Notes: a model not told the origin generated them from the sequence alone. Positions 24,830 through 34,198 are shown, numbered from the stretch's first letter. The stretch is 64,000 bases of DNA from M0108 sp044228795 (GCA_044228795.1 JBGAUE010000017.1:5709-69708); one strand, 5' to 3'. Program-made: numbers and translations.

Positions 24830-26044
24830 ATGTTCCCTCCTCGCCATCCCACTACCGCCGTCCGGGTCGGTCCTATCCAGATCGGGGGCGGCGCGCCCCT
24901 GGTGGTCCAGTCCATGACCAATACGGATACAGCGGATATCGCCGCTACTGTCAGCCAGGTCGCGGAATTGGCCCGGGCTGGTTCGGAACTGGTGCGCCTC
25001 ACGGTCAATAACGAAGAGGCTGCCCGCGCCGTCCCGGTCATTCGCGAGGCCTTGGATGCCGAAGGGCTGGAGGTCCCGTTAATTGGGGATTTCCACTTTA
25101 ATGGCCACCGACTGCTCAGCGACTACCCTGACTGTGCTCAGGCTTTGGCCAAGTACCGCATCAACCCGGGCAATGTAGGGCGCGGCGAGAAGCGCGATAG
25201 CCAGTTTGCCACCCTGATCGAGCTCGCCATTCGCTATGACCGGCCGGTGCGCATCGGCGTCAATTGGGGCAGCCTTGATCCGGAATTGGTGGCACGCCTC
25301 ATGGACGCCAATGCCCGTTTGGCCCAGCCGCGGACGGTGCGGGAAGTGACTTACGAGGCTATGGTCACCTCCGCCTTGGAGAGTGCCCGTCAGGCCGAGG
25401 ACATCGGACTGGGGCGCGACCGCATCATCCTCTCCTGCAAGATGAGCGGGGTCCAGGATCTGATTACCGTCTATCGCCGTCTGGCCGCGGGTGGCGATTA
25501 TGCCCTGCATCTGGGCCTGACCGAGGCGGGAATGGGCGCCAAGGGCATCGTGGCCTCGACCGCCGCGCTGGCCGTGCTCCTCCAGGAGGGGATTGGGGAC
25601 ACGATTCGCGTCTCTCTGACCCCCGAGCCTGGCGCGCCGCGCAGCCGCGAGGTCGAGGTGGCCCAAGAGATCCTTCAGGCCCTGGAACTGCGGGCCTTCG
25701 CGCCCCAGGTCACGGCCTGCCCCGGGTGTGGACGTACCACCAGCACGGCCTTTCAACAACTGGCCATGGATATCCAAGATCATTTGCGGCAACGCCTGCC
25801 CCAATGGCGCCGAGACTACCCCGGCGTGGTGTCCATGCGGGTGGCCGTCATGGGCTGCGTTGTCAACGGTCCGGGTGAAAGCAAGCACGCCAACATCGGC
25901 ATCAGCCTCCCTGGCAATGGCGAGCGACCCGCCGCCCCCGTCTATATCGATGGCGAGAAGATAGCCACGTTGAAGGGAGAGGGCATTGCCTGGGATTTCA
26001 TTCGCATGGTGGATCAATATGTGACGGAACATTACGCCACATAA
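24830..26044 (+). CDS. ispG: 4-hydroxy-3-methylbut-2-en-1-yl diphosphate synthase
   Basis: A 404-residue iron-sulfur enzyme of the methylerythritol phosphate isoprenoid pathway. The N-terminal TIM-barrel part starts with VQSMTNTDTADI, and the C-terminal part carries the [4Fe-4S] ligands in TACPGCGRTTS and VMGCVVNGPGESKHANIGI. Single-start ATG at 24830. Full length for the bacterial type. Confidence 0.97.
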   Translation: MFPPRHPTTAVRVGPIQIGGGAPLVVQSMTNTDTADIAATVSQVAELARAGSELVRLTVNNEEAARAVPVIREALDAEGLEVPLIGDFHFNGHRLLSDYPDCAQALAKYRINPGNVGRGEKRDSQFATLIELAIRYDRPVRIGVNWGSLDPELVARLMDANARLAQPRTVREVTYEAMVTSALESARQAEDIGLGRDRIILSCKMSGVQDLITVYRRLAAGGDYALHLGLTEAGMGAKGIVASTAALAVLLQEGIGDTIRVSLTPEPGAPRSREVEVAQEILQALELRAFAPQVTACPGCGRTTSTAFQQLAMDIQDHLRQRLPQWRRDYPGVVSMRVAVMGCVVNGPGESKHANIGISLPGNGERPAAPVYIDGEKIATLKGEGIAWDFIRMVDQYVTEHYAT

Positions 26045-26084
26045 CTGAGATGGGCTGAAGCCGGGGTCCCGCCATAACCCCCCC

Positions 26085-26534
26085 CTAGGCCGGCATTATC
26101 GACACCACCCGGTGATGAAACCGGGGGGAATCCGGTTCGACCGTCAGGCCATCGGCATCGGCGTACTGGGTAATGCCGATAATGAAGGGCGGCATCTGGG
26201 CGACACTGACCCGGCATTGGGTGCCGGCTGGATCTATGACCGGATGGCGAAGAGCCTCGGCCATTTGTGCGGCGGCGGGGGCCGGTCCATCGTGCCGGTA
26301 GAGGGCCTCGTTCAGCAGGATGGCGGTGCGCGAATCCACGCGCAGGATGCAGCGTGTATCCGCCCCCGCCAGTTTCCCCATGCCGCTGTAGGAGCGGGTC
26401 TTGCCGGTGGTGGAGCCCCATTGGGGAGCTAGATCGCTGAGAAAGGCGATCAGCCCCTGATCCACGATCAGGGCATTAGCCACGGCAAGCAGGCAGCGGG
26501 CATTCGCTGCCGCCAGGTTTGCTGCGCTTTCCAT
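26085..26534 (-). CDS. conserved-looking hypothetical protein downstream of the polyphosphate kinase
   Basis: A 149-residue soluble protein with no signal peptide or membrane helix. The N-terminus is alanine-rich and helical; the rest has predicted beta character (GADTRCILRVDSRTAILLNEALY, QCRVSVAQMPPFIIGITQYADADG). AAGGAAAACCC precedes the ATG, nearly the same leader as the upstream gene, and the gap is 22 bp, so co-transcription with it is likely. I do not recognise the family. Confidence 0.6.
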   Translation of the reverse strand: MESAANLAAANARCLLAVANALIVDQGLIAFLSDLAPQWGSTTGKTRSYSGMGKLAGADTRCILRVDSRTAILLNEALYRHDGPAPAAAQMAEALRHPVIDPAGTQCRVSVAQMPPFIIGITQYADADGLTVEPDSPRFHHRVVSIMPA

Positions 26535-26556
26535 GGGTTTTCCTTGTCGTTTATGG

Positions 26557-28176
26557 CTATTTCTTGCCTTTCTTCACTTTCCCAGAATTTGCTAGGTTGC
26601 CTTTTCCAGAATTTGCCACCGCCAAATTCTCATCTTCTGTCATGCGCTTACCACAGGCGACGTAACCGCTGTTCTCGCAGAATTTGCCGTCTTCAAGGGC
26701 GGTGCGGAGGGCATCGCGCAGTGTGGTCAGAACTTTGATGCGGGCGAAGGGCTTATCGTCGGCCTCAATCAGGGTCCAGGAGGCGGATTCCGTGCTGGTA
26801 TAGACCACCATCTCGTTAACGGCGGCGCGATACTGGGGCGCCTTTTCCCGGTTACGCCAGTCCTCGGCGGTAATCTTATATTGCTTATAAGGTACCGCCT
26901 CCCGTGCCTTGAAGCGGGACAATTGTTCTTCGTCACTGACTTGTAGCCAGAATTTGACCAGGACCACGCCGTTCTCGACGAGTTGTTCCTCGAATTGATT
27001 AATTTCATCGTAGGCGCGGCGCCATTCGGTATCGGTCGCAAAGCCCTCGACGCGCTCCACCAGTACCCGGCCATACCAGGAGCGGTCAAAGATACTGATG
27101 TAACCATTGCGCGGAATATGACGCCAAAAGCGCCAGAGGTAATGATGGGCCTTTTCCTCGTCCGTGGGGGCGGCGATGGGAATGGCGCGGTAAAGCCTGG
27201 CGTCGATAGCGGTGGTGAAACGACGGATGGCGCCACCCTTACCACCGGCGTCAACGCCCTCGAAGACGATCACCAGGGAACGACGCTTCTTATAGGCCTC
27301 CCAGCACAAACCATTCAGCTCGCTTTGGAGCTTGGCCAATTCGCTACGATAAATATCCTGAGCCAGCTTTTGTTCCAGATCGAGTTGATCCAGTACCGTG
27401 ACCTGGGCCTGAGGGCTATTGGGGAGTTCCAGTCCGCTCGAACTGGCTGGCGGCTCCAGGGTAGGCGGTTCGCTCAAACGCTGCTTGATGGCATGGAGCA
27501 AGGTTTTACCCATGGTCAAGTCACGGTAGCGGGTGTCTTCGGCCTCGATCAGATACCAGGGTGAGATGCCGCGATCGGTATGGCGGATCATGCGCTCTGC
27601 AACATACTCAAAGTGGGCATAGTGCTCCCGTTCCTTGCCCTTCTGCGGCAACATCTTCCAGCGGCTGCGGTCGTCGCGCTCCAACTCCTTGAGACGCACC
27701 TGCTGTTCTTCCTCAGACAGGTGAAACCAGAACTTGATGATCAGTGCTCCGTCCTGGATCAGCATGCGCTCGAATTCGACGATGCGGTTAAGTTCGCCGT
27801 CCAGCTCGGCATCGCTGCAGAGGTTATGCATCCGATGTTCCAGGGGCGCCAGGTACCAGCCGCCGAAGAGGATGGCGATCTCACCGCGGGGCGGCATGGA
27901 ACGCCAGAAACGCCAGTAGCGCGGCCGCTGGCGTTCCTCGTCCGTCTCGTCCCAATAGGCGAAGGTCTGGATGCCGCGGGCATCGAGCCATTCGTGCAGG
28001 CGGTTGACCACCCCGCCCTTGCCTGCCCCCTCTACCCCGGCGATGAGGATGATGACCGGCATATCGGTCTGCAGGAGTTCGCGCTGGACCAGGAGCAACT
28101 GGGTGCGCAATTCTTCCTGTTCGTTGTTAAAGGTCTCTTTATCGACCTTGCGGCCAAGCTTGATGGCTTCGAACAT
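26557..28176 (-). CDS. pap: polyphosphate:AMP phosphotransferase (PPK2 class II, two domains)
   Basis: Uses polyphosphate to turn AMP into ADP. Two tandem PPK2 domains in 539 residues: the first (about 10-235) has GVEGAGKGGVVNRLHEW but FGGWYLAPL where the catalytic FDRSWYGRVL stands in the second; the second (about 275-500) has EGVDAGGKGGAIRRF and the intact DRSWYGRVLVERV lid. This split, with only the C-terminal domain active, is known for class II. AAAGGAG precedes the ATG. The last 40 residues are an extra tail with repeated NSGK (see findings). Confidence 0.94.
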   Translation of the reverse strand: MFEAIKLGRKVDKETFNNEQEELRTQLLLVQRELLQTDMPVIILIAGVEGAGKGGVVNRLHEWLDARGIQTFAYWDETDEERQRPRYWRFWRSMPPRGEIAILFGGWYLAPLEHRMHNLCSDAELDGELNRIVEFERMLIQDGALIIKFWFHLSEEEQQVRLKELERDDRSRWKMLPQKGKEREHYAHFEYVAERMIRHTDRGISPWYLIEAEDTRYRDLTMGKTLLHAIKQRLSEPPTLEPPASSSGLELPNSPQAQVTVLDQLDLEQKLAQDIYRSELAKLQSELNGLCWEAYKKRRSLVIVFEGVDAGGKGGAIRRFTTAIDARLYRAIPIAAPTDEEKAHHYLWRFWRHIPRNGYISIFDRSWYGRVLVERVEGFATDTEWRRAYDEINQFEEQLVENGVVLVKFWLQVSDEEQLSRFKAREAVPYKQYKITAEDWRNREKAPQYRAAVNEMVVYTSTESASWTLIEADDKPFARIKVLTTLRDALRTALEDGKFCENSGYVACGKRMTEDENLAVANSGKGNLANSGKVKKGKK

Positions 28177-28210
28177 GGGTTTTCTCCTTTAGAATATTGA
28201 TAGTTATTAT

Positions 28211-28648
28211 TTACTTGGTTTTTTTGGATGCTGCAATGGGTCTTGGCCGCCCATCGGTACCCACGGCGACGTAGGTAATATTGGCTACGGCAACATGATG
28301 GCGGCTCTCAGGGTCCATCTCGCGGCGGGCCCAGGCCCGGATCTCGACGCTGACCGAGGTGGTGCCCAAACGCTGTACCCGGGCATAAATGTCCACCAGA
28401 TCACCCACGGCCACGGGGGAGACGAAGCGGAACTCATTGACCGCAATCGTGACCACGCGCCCTGCGGCAGCCTGAACAGCCACCGTGGCGCCGGCGATGT
28501 CAGCCTGGGACATCAGCCAGCCGCCGAAGATATCACCCGCGGCATTGGTATCGGCGGGCATGGCCAAGACCCGGATGGCCAGGCGCCATTGGCTGGGATC
28601 ACCTTCGTCAAAGAGATTGGGATCGGGCATTGGAGTTCCGCTGATCAT
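28211..28648 (-). CDS. YciA-type acyl-CoA thioesterase
   Basis: A 145-residue hotdog-fold enzyme that hydrolyses acyl-CoA esters. Recognised by RVLAMPADTNAAGDIFGGWLMSQAD (catalytic Asp region), VTIAVNEFRFVSPVAVGDLV and VEIRAWARR. Alternative in-frame ATG at 28630. It lies 34 bp upstream of the polyphosphate enzyme on the same strand. The C-terminus is lysine-rich. Confidence 0.93.
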   Translation of the reverse strand: MISGTPMPDPNLFDEGDPSQWRLAIRVLAMPADTNAAGDIFGGWLMSQADIAGATVAVQAAAGRVVTIAVNEFRFVSPVAVGDLVDIYARVQRLGTTSVSVEIRAWARREMDPESRHHVAVANITYVAVGTDGRPRPIAASKKTK

Positions 28649-29066
28649 GGCCGTCAGGGTAGGGGTGATTTATGGCGGCGATTAGGTATCGCGATGCGGC
28701 TAACATGTTAACCCCATTGGGTCCGTATAGGGCGGATTCTGGCGCCGCCAGTGGTTTAAGGAAACTTTCTGTTAGACTTTACCCAGATTGCTGCGGGGCG
28801 CGGGGTGAGAGGTCCCCGGTAAATCGAGAACTTGGATAGAGATTATTCCGCCCCATCCTCACGGCGTAGCAGGAGAACCCCTTGCCCCTCCCTTGCCCGG
28901 CCCAACCCCTTCAACTCTGACTGGCTGCCCTGCGATCCTCACATCATGGCCTATTGGGTTACCTTGATGACCCTGGTGGACTCCACCTGGAGGCCGGACC
29001 TGGCCAATATGTACTTCAGGCTTGGCCTCAATTAGGCGTCAATTTAGTTTTGTGAAGGAGATTCCC
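28649..29066. other. intergenic region, no supported gene
   Basis: About 420 bp between the divergent thioesterase and permease genes. It should hold both promoters. A 67-codon reading frame at 28832-29035 has unlikely composition and no ribosome-binding site, so it is not called. An AAGGAG ribosome-binding sequence stands at 29055-29060 just before the short leader frame. Confidence 0.5.
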
Positions 29067-29123
29067 GTGCTAGTGATCGCCTACCGGTGGCACTTCGTTT
29101 CCTCGATGCCCGGAAAATGGTAG
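29067..29123 (+). CDS. possible 18-codon leader peptide before the permease gene
   Basis: GTG at 29067 follows AAGGAG by 6 nt, the only strong ribosome-binding site here. The frame encodes MLVIAYRWHFVSSMPGKW and stops at TAG 29121-29123, just before the permease ATGs at 29129/29132. It overlaps the alternative longer start (GTG 29087) of the permease in another frame. Whether it is translated is inferred only. Confidence 0.3.
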   Translation: MLVIAYRWHFVSSMPGKW

Positions 29124-29128
29124 CCAGC

Positions 29129-30676
29129 ATGATGACCGACCCTATAATCACCAACGGCTCCTGGCGGGCCAGTTTGCGCCCCTTTTTCGATCGCAGCGTC
29201 ATCGCCATGTGCTTTCTGGGCTTTTCCGCCGGGATTCCGCTCCTGCTGATCTTTTCCTCCCTGTCGCTCTGGTTGCGGGAGGCCGGGGTGGATCGCGGGG
29301 CCGTGACCTTCTTCAGTTGGGCGGCCTTGGGTTATTCCTTCAAGTTTGTCTGGGCACCGCTCATCGACCGCCTGCCTCTGCCGTTGCTGACGCGCTGGCT
29401 GGGGCGTCGACGGGCCTGGCTGCTGGTGTCCCAACTGGCCATCGCCAGCGCCATCCTGCTCATGGCGGCCACAGATCCGGCGCTAGGGGGCAGCAGCCTG
29501 ACCCATATGGCCCTGGCGGCGGTGCTGCTGGGCTTCTCGGCGGCGACCCAGGACATCGTCATCGATGCTTACCGTATCGAGGCGGCGGAGACCAGCCTCC
29601 AGGCCATGATGTCGGCCACCTATATCGCCGGTTATCGCATCGGTATGGTCGTATCGGGGGCCGGGGCTCTGTATCTGGCCGCGGCCCTGGGTTCGACGTC
29701 GGAGCACTATGTCTTTGCAGCCTGGCACTGGACCTACATCGCTATGGCCGGAACCGCCCTGGTGGGCATCACCACCACCTTGCTGATCCCCGAGCCGGTA
29801 TCCGGACGCGTGGATACCCGCCGCTACGGGGCCCGGGACTACTTCCGGCTGGTGATCGTCTTCGCCAGCGCGGCGCTGGCCTTCGTGGCGACCTTCTTCT
29901 TGAGTAGCGAGGGCGTTGGGGTCCTCCAGGCGGCGGTGGGGGAAGGGCCCTTGATGGGCTTCCTGCTCGAAAGCCTGCATTTCCTGCTGGCGATTCTAGC
30001 GGCGGGATCGATCGGCTGGTTGCTGGTCAGTTTGGGGGTGGTGGACCGGGCCATGGCCCGGGAGACCTGGGTTGCGCCTGTGTTGGACTTCTTCGAACGC
30101 TATGGCACCCGCACGGCCCTGCTGCTCCTGGCCCTGATCGGCCTTTACCGCATTTCGGACATCGTGCTGGGGGTGATCTCTAATGTCTTCTATCAGGACA
30201 TGGGCTTCACCAAGACCCAGATCGCTACGGCGGTCAAGACCTTCGGCGTTGTCGTCAGCATCGCGGGCGGGCTCCTCGGCGGCCTCATGGCCAACCGCTA
30301 CGGGGTCATGCGCATCCTCATGCTGGGCGCCATCCTGTCGGCAGGAACCAATCTCATCTATGTCTGGTTGGCCTGGGTGGGTAATGATGCCGCCGTGCTC
30401 TATCTGGCGGTGACGGCAGACAATCTGGCGGCGGGGCTCGCCAGCGCCGCCTTCGTGGCCTTCCTGTCGAGCCTGACCAGCGTCGCCTTCACCGCCGTCC
30501 AGTACGCCATCTTCAGCTCCCTCATGACCCTGCTGCCCAAGGTGCTGGGCGGCTACTCAGGCACCATGGTCGAGGCCATCGGCTATCCGGCCTTCTTTGT
30601 CTTCACCACCCTGATTGGTGTGCCCGTGCTGCTACTGGTCTGGCTGGCGGGGCGGCACCTGCACGGCACGCCCTGA
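29129..30676 (+). CDS. AmpG-like major facilitator permease
   Basis: About 515 residues with 12 or more membrane helices. AmpG-type MFS features: GFSAGIPLLLIFSSLSLWLREAG near the start, SFKFVWAPLIDRLPLP, RRRAWLLVSQL, and AATQDIVIDAYRIE. AmpG imports anhydromuropeptides for cell-wall recycling; the family also includes AcnA/acetyl-CoA-type carriers, so substrate is probable rather than sure. Start uncertain: ATG 29129 or 29132, or GTG 29087. Confidence 0.88.
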   Translation: MMTDPIITNGSWRASLRPFFDRSVIAMCFLGFSAGIPLLLIFSSLSLWLREAGVDRGAVTFFSWAALGYSFKFVWAPLIDRLPLPLLTRWLGRRRAWLLVSQLAIASAILLMAATDPALGGSSLTHMALAAVLLGFSAATQDIVIDAYRIEAAETSLQAMMSATYIAGYRIGMVVSGAGALYLAAALGSTSEHYVFAAWHWTYIAMAGTALVGITTTLLIPEPVSGRVDTRRYGARDYFRLVIVFASAALAFVATFFLSSEGVGVLQAAVGEGPLMGFLLESLHFLLAILAAGSIGWLLVSLGVVDRAMARETWVAPVLDFFERYGTRTALLLLALIGLYRISDIVLGVISNVFYQDMGFTKTQIATAVKTFGVVVSIAGGLLGGLMANRYGVMRILMLGAILSAGTNLIYVWLAWVGNDAAVLYLAVTADNLAAGLASAAFVAFLSSLTSVAFTAVQYAIFSSLMTLLPKVLGGYSGTMVEAIGYPAFFVFTTLIGVPVLLLVWLAGRHLHGTP

Positions 30677-30677
30677 C

Positions 30678-30692
30678 AGGCTTCGCAAGCCT
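30678..30692 (+). terminator. hairpin after the permease gene
   Basis: AGGCTT-CGC-AAGCCT begins two bases after the stop codon. It has a tight loop but no T-run, so termination is possible, not certain. The rest of the 287-bp gap to sdhC shows no gene and should contain the sdh promoter. Confidence 0.35.
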
Positions 30693-30963
30693 CTGGGCCA
30701 TGCGGAGTTTCAGGCTCATTATCCAGCGATGAAATCGGGATTGCTGCGACGCACCAATTATGCGATTGTTGTGACGTTAAAGGCATGTGGCGATGGGTCA
30801 GGCTCAAGGCCACTTTACATGCTCTGCTCTCTTCGACTCGCGCCAGATGGCTGGGTAATGGAGCCAGGCGCGGATCGTCACCGGCACCGCGGGTGCCTCT
30901 TGCGGCTTGGGGCTGGGCCAGGAAGGACGGGTCCCGAGGTTTGGTTAAAAAAACCGGAATGTA

Positions 30964-31347
30964 ATGATGATTACCACCCAAAAACGACCTTTCTTTCTGA
31001 ATTTGATGGTGATCCGGCTCCCGGTAGCGGGGGTCATGTCCATTGGTCACCGCATTAGCGGCGTAGCCATGGTTTTCACTTTGCCCTATTTCATCCACCT
31101 CCTGGCACTCTCGGTATCCAACCCGGCGGGCTTTGACGAGGCGGCACAGTTGGTCGCCAGTTGGCCCTTTAAGGCCTTTCTGTTCCTCTTCCTGTGGGCC
31201 TTGATGCACCACTTCCTCGCGGGCATCCGCTATCTGCTGCTCGATATCGACGTCGGCATCGAAAAGCCCCTGTACGGTTACACGGCCTGGGGCGTACTGG
31301 CGGGTGGCCCTGTACTGGCCCTCATCCTGTTGGGAGCACTGTCATGA
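30964..31347 (+). CDS. sdhC: succinate dehydrogenase cytochrome b556 subunit
   Basis: A 127-residue membrane anchor of complex II. Three helices; SIGHRISGVAMVFTLP holds the quinone-site Ser/Arg and HHFLAGIRYLLLDID the haem-b ligand His. GGAATGTA precedes the ATG. The end overlaps sdhD by 4 bp (ATGA). Confidence 0.95.
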   Translation: MMITTQKRPFFLNLMVIRLPVAGVMSIGHRISGVAMVFTLPYFIHLLALSVSNPAGFDEAAQLVASWPFKAFLFLFLWALMHHFLAGIRYLLLDIDVGIEKPLYGYTAWGVLAGGPVLALILLGALS

Positions 31348-31679
31348 GCCGTCAAGCCTCGGGACTGCGGGCTTGGATTTTCCAGCGCGTGACCGCCATA
31401 GCCCTGTTCTTGTACTTTCCCTATCTCATACTCTCCCTGGCCTTTGGCCCGCCGGCGACCTATGCCGCCTGGGTGGCCTGGCTGAGCCAGCCCCTGGTGA
31501 GCGTGGGCCTCCTGATCTTTGTCGGCGTGCTTCTGCTCCATGCCTGGGTGGGCGTGCGTGATGCCATCATCGACTATGTGCACCCCACTGCCATCCGCGT
31601 TACGGCCTTGAGCCTGCTGGCGTTGGGGCTGATGGGCTGCGGTCTTTGGGCCCTCAAAGTCATCGTCCAGGTTGGCTAG
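31344..31679 (+). CDS. sdhD: succinate dehydrogenase hydrophobic membrane anchor
   Basis: A 111-residue, three-helix anchor: GLRAWIFQRVTAIALFLYF, then LLHAWVGVRDAIIDYVHP, which carries the second haem-b His and quinone-site residues of SdhD. The start at 31344 overlaps the sdhC stop; sdhA follows 30 bp downstream. Confidence 0.93.
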   Translation: MSRQASGLRAWIFQRVTAIALFLYFPYLILSLAFGPPATYAAWVAWLSQPLVSVGLLIFVGVLLLHAWVGVRDAIIDYVHPTAIRVTALSLLALGLMGCGLWALKVIVQVG

Positions 31680-31709
31680 GACTAGGCGAGCATTGAATAC
31701 GAGAATGAT

Positions 31710-33470
31710 ATGTCATTAAACAAGCGAAACTTCGACGCCCTGATCGTGGGCGCGGGCGGGGCCGGGCTCAACGCGGCGATTCAATTGGCCAATGCCGATC
31801 TGCGCGTGGCTGTGGTCTCCAAGGTGTTCCCGACCCGCTCCCATACGGTGGCCGCCCAGGGTGGGGTCAACGCGGCCCTGGCCAATGTCCTGCCGGACAA
31901 CTGGCATTGGCACATGTTCGATACCGTCAAGGGTTCGGACTACCTGGGCGACCAGGATGCCATCGAGTTCATGTGCCGGGAGGCCATCCCCACCGTTTAT
32001 GAACTGGAACATGCGGGGGTGCCCTTTTCCCGCACCGACAATGGCAAGATCTACCAGCGTCCCTTCGGCGGCATGACCCAGAACTTTGGCGGCGATCAGG
32101 CCGCACGCACCTGCGCCGCGGCGGACCGTACCGGTCACGCCATCCTCCATACCCTCTATCAGCAGAATCTCCGCGCCAAGACTCACTTCTTCGATGAGTT
32201 CTTCGCCCTGGATCTGGTCAAGGACGCCGAGGGTGTGATTTGTGGCGCCCTGGTCCTGGAGATCGAGACTGGCGAGCCCTTGCTGATCGAGGCCAAGACT
32301 ACCTTGCTGGCCACGGGCGGATGTGGTCAGGTGTTCCGTACCACCTCCAATGCCCATATCAATACCGGCGATGGCCTGGCCATGGCCCTGCGGGCCGGGG
32401 TGCCCCTGATGGACATGGAGTTCTACCAGTTCCATCCCACGGGTATCGCGGGTAAGGGGATGCTGATTACCGAGGGCGTACGGGGCGAGGGCGGCTATCT
32501 TCTCAATGGGCGCGGGGAGCGCTTCATGGAGCGTTATGCCCCCAAGGCCAAGGACCTGGCCAGCCGCGACGTGGTCTCCCGCTCCATTGTCACCGAGGTC
32601 AAGGAGGGACGCGGCGCCGGTCCCAAGGGCGATCACGTCCTGCTCAAGCTGGATCACCTGGGCGAAAGTGTTATCTCCAAGCGCCTGCCGGGCATCCGCG
32701 AGAGCAGTCGCATCTTTGCTGGTGTCGATCCCGTGATCGAGCCCATTCCCGTCTTTCCCACCGCCCACTATCTCATGGGCGGTATCCCCACCGACCGCTT
32801 TGGCCGCGTCATGACGCCGGCCGGCGGCGGCGAGGATGCGGTACCAGGACTCTATGCCGCTGGTGAATGTGCCTGCGCCTCGGTCCATGGCGCCAACCGT
32901 TTGGGCGGTAACTCTCTCCTCGATATCCTGGTTTTCGGCCGCCTGGCGGGCAAGAATATCATTGATTATGTCAAAGAAAATCCCTTTCACCGCACCATCG
33001 ACCCGGCCAGCCTGGATGCGGCCGTGGCGCGGCTGTCGCGTTGGGAGCAGAGAGGTAAGGGCCCGAGCGTCCATGAGACCCGCGAAAAGTTGACTCGCTG
33101 CATGGAGGATCACGCAGGCGTCTTTCGCACGGAGGAGATTATGTCCGAGGGTCTGGACAAGATGAAGGAGATTCGCGACGCCTTCGGCGAGGTGCGTCTC
33201 ACGGATCACTCCAAGGTCTTCAACACCGCCCGTATCGAGGCTCTGGAGTTGGAGAATCTGCTCGACGTCGGCATGGCCATCGCCGCCTCCGCCCTCACGC
33301 GCCAGGAGAGCCGCGGGGCCCATTCGCGTCCCGACTTCCCCAAGCGCGACGATGTCAATTGGATGAAACACACCCTCTATTTCCAGGAGGGCGACCGGCT
33401 CGACTACAAGCCGGTGCGGACCAAGCCCCTGACGGTGGAGAGCTTCCCACCGAAAGAGCGCGTCTATTGA
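31710..33470 (+). CDS. sdhA: succinate dehydrogenase flavoprotein subunit
   Basis: A 586-residue FAD subunit. DALIVGAGGAGLNAAIQL binds FAD, the His of TRSHTVAAQGG is the covalent FAD attachment site, and the active-site blocks FHPTGI, RGEGGYLLN and ACASVHGANRLGGNSLLD are intact. Forms complex II with SdhBCD, linking the TCA cycle to quinones. Confidence 0.98.
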   Translation: MSLNKRNFDALIVGAGGAGLNAAIQLANADLRVAVVSKVFPTRSHTVAAQGGVNAALANVLPDNWHWHMFDTVKGSDYLGDQDAIEFMCREAIPTVYELEHAGVPFSRTDNGKIYQRPFGGMTQNFGGDQAARTCAAADRTGHAILHTLYQQNLRAKTHFFDEFFALDLVKDAEGVICGALVLEIETGEPLLIEAKTTLLATGGCGQVFRTTSNAHINTGDGLAMALRAGVPLMDMEFYQFHPTGIAGKGMLITEGVRGEGGYLLNGRGERFMERYAPKAKDLASRDVVSRSIVTEVKEGRGAGPKGDHVLLKLDHLGESVISKRLPGIRESSRIFAGVDPVIEPIPVFPTAHYLMGGIPTDRFGRVMTPAGGGEDAVPGLYAAGECACASVHGANRLGGNSLLDILVFGRLAGKNIIDYVKENPFHRTIDPASLDAAVARLSRWEQRGKGPSVHETREKLTRCMEDHAGVFRTEEIMSEGLDKMKEIRDAFGEVRLTDHSKVFNTARIEALELENLLDVGMAIAASALTRQESRGAHSRPDFPKRDDVNWMKHTLYFQEGDRLDYKPVRTKPLTVESFPPKERVY

Positions 33471-33489
33471 GCCACGCCGAGGGAAAAAC

Positions 33490-34182
33490 ATGAAATTCCG
33501 TGTCTATCGCTATGATCCCGAGCTGGGCCAGAAGCCCCGCATGCAGGAATTCGAGGTCGAGACCCATCGCGGCATGATGTTGCGCGATGCCCTCAAGGCC
33601 ATCAAGGCCCAGGACGAGACCTTTGCCTTCCGCCACTCCTGCGGCGAGGGCGTGTGCGGTTCCGATGGCGTCAACGTCAACGGCACCAACAAGCTCGCTT
33701 GTGTTACCGCCATCGCCGATCTCAAGGAACCGATTGAGGTGCGCCCCTTCCCCGGGCGCCCCGTCATTCGCGACCTGGTCGTGGACATGACCCAGTTCTA
33801 CGAGCAATACAAGGCCGTGGAACCCTGGCTCAAGCGCAAGGAACCCACGCCCGAGCAGGAGATTCCGCAGTCCCCCGCCGACCGCGACAAGCTGGATGGC
33901 CTCTACGAGTGCATCATGTGCGGCTGCTGCTCCACCTTCTGCCCCTCCTTCTGGTGGAATCCGGACAAGTTTCTCGGCCCCCAGGCCTTGCTCACGGCCT
34001 ATCGGTTCCTCGCCGACAGCCGCGACCAGGCTAGCGCCGAGCGCATGGACTTCTTGGAGGGCCCCTACAAGCTCTTCCGTTGCCACAGCATCATGAACTG
34101 CGTCGAGGTCTGTCCCAAGGGCCTCAATCCCACCAAGGCCATTGGTCGCATCAAGGAAATGATGTTGAAGGATTCGGTCTAG
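33490..34182 (+). CDS. sdhB: succinate dehydrogenase iron-sulfur subunit
   Basis: A 230-residue electron-transfer subunit. The [2Fe-2S] site is SCGEGVCGSDGVNVNGTNKLAC, with Asp at the third ligand position as in E. coli SdhB; the [4Fe-4S] and [3Fe-4S] sites are in CIMCGCCSTFCPSFWW and CHSIMNCVEVCPKGLNP. GGGAAAAAC precedes the ATG. Last gene of sdhCDAB. Confidence 0.98.
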   Translation: MKFRVYRYDPELGQKPRMQEFEVETHRGMMLRDALKAIKAQDETFAFRHSCGEGVCGSDGVNVNGTNKLACVTAIADLKEPIEVRPFPGRPVIRDLVVDMTQFYEQYKAVEPWLKRKEPTPEQEIPQSPADRDKLDGLYECIMCGCCSTFCPSFWWNPDKFLGPQALLTAYRFLADSRDQASAERMDFLEGPYKLFRCHSIMNCVEVCPKGLNPTKAIGRIKEMMLKDSV

Positions 34183-34198
34183 AATCCGGACGGTGCAG

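Noticed and set aside
28832..29035. 67-codon frame before the permease gene
   Set aside because: No ribosome-binding site and odd composition (Arg/Ser/Pro-rich start); treated as non-coding.
31716..33491. Minus-strand 591-codon open frame
   Set aside because: Exact shadow of sdhA with no ribosome-binding site or recognisable domain.
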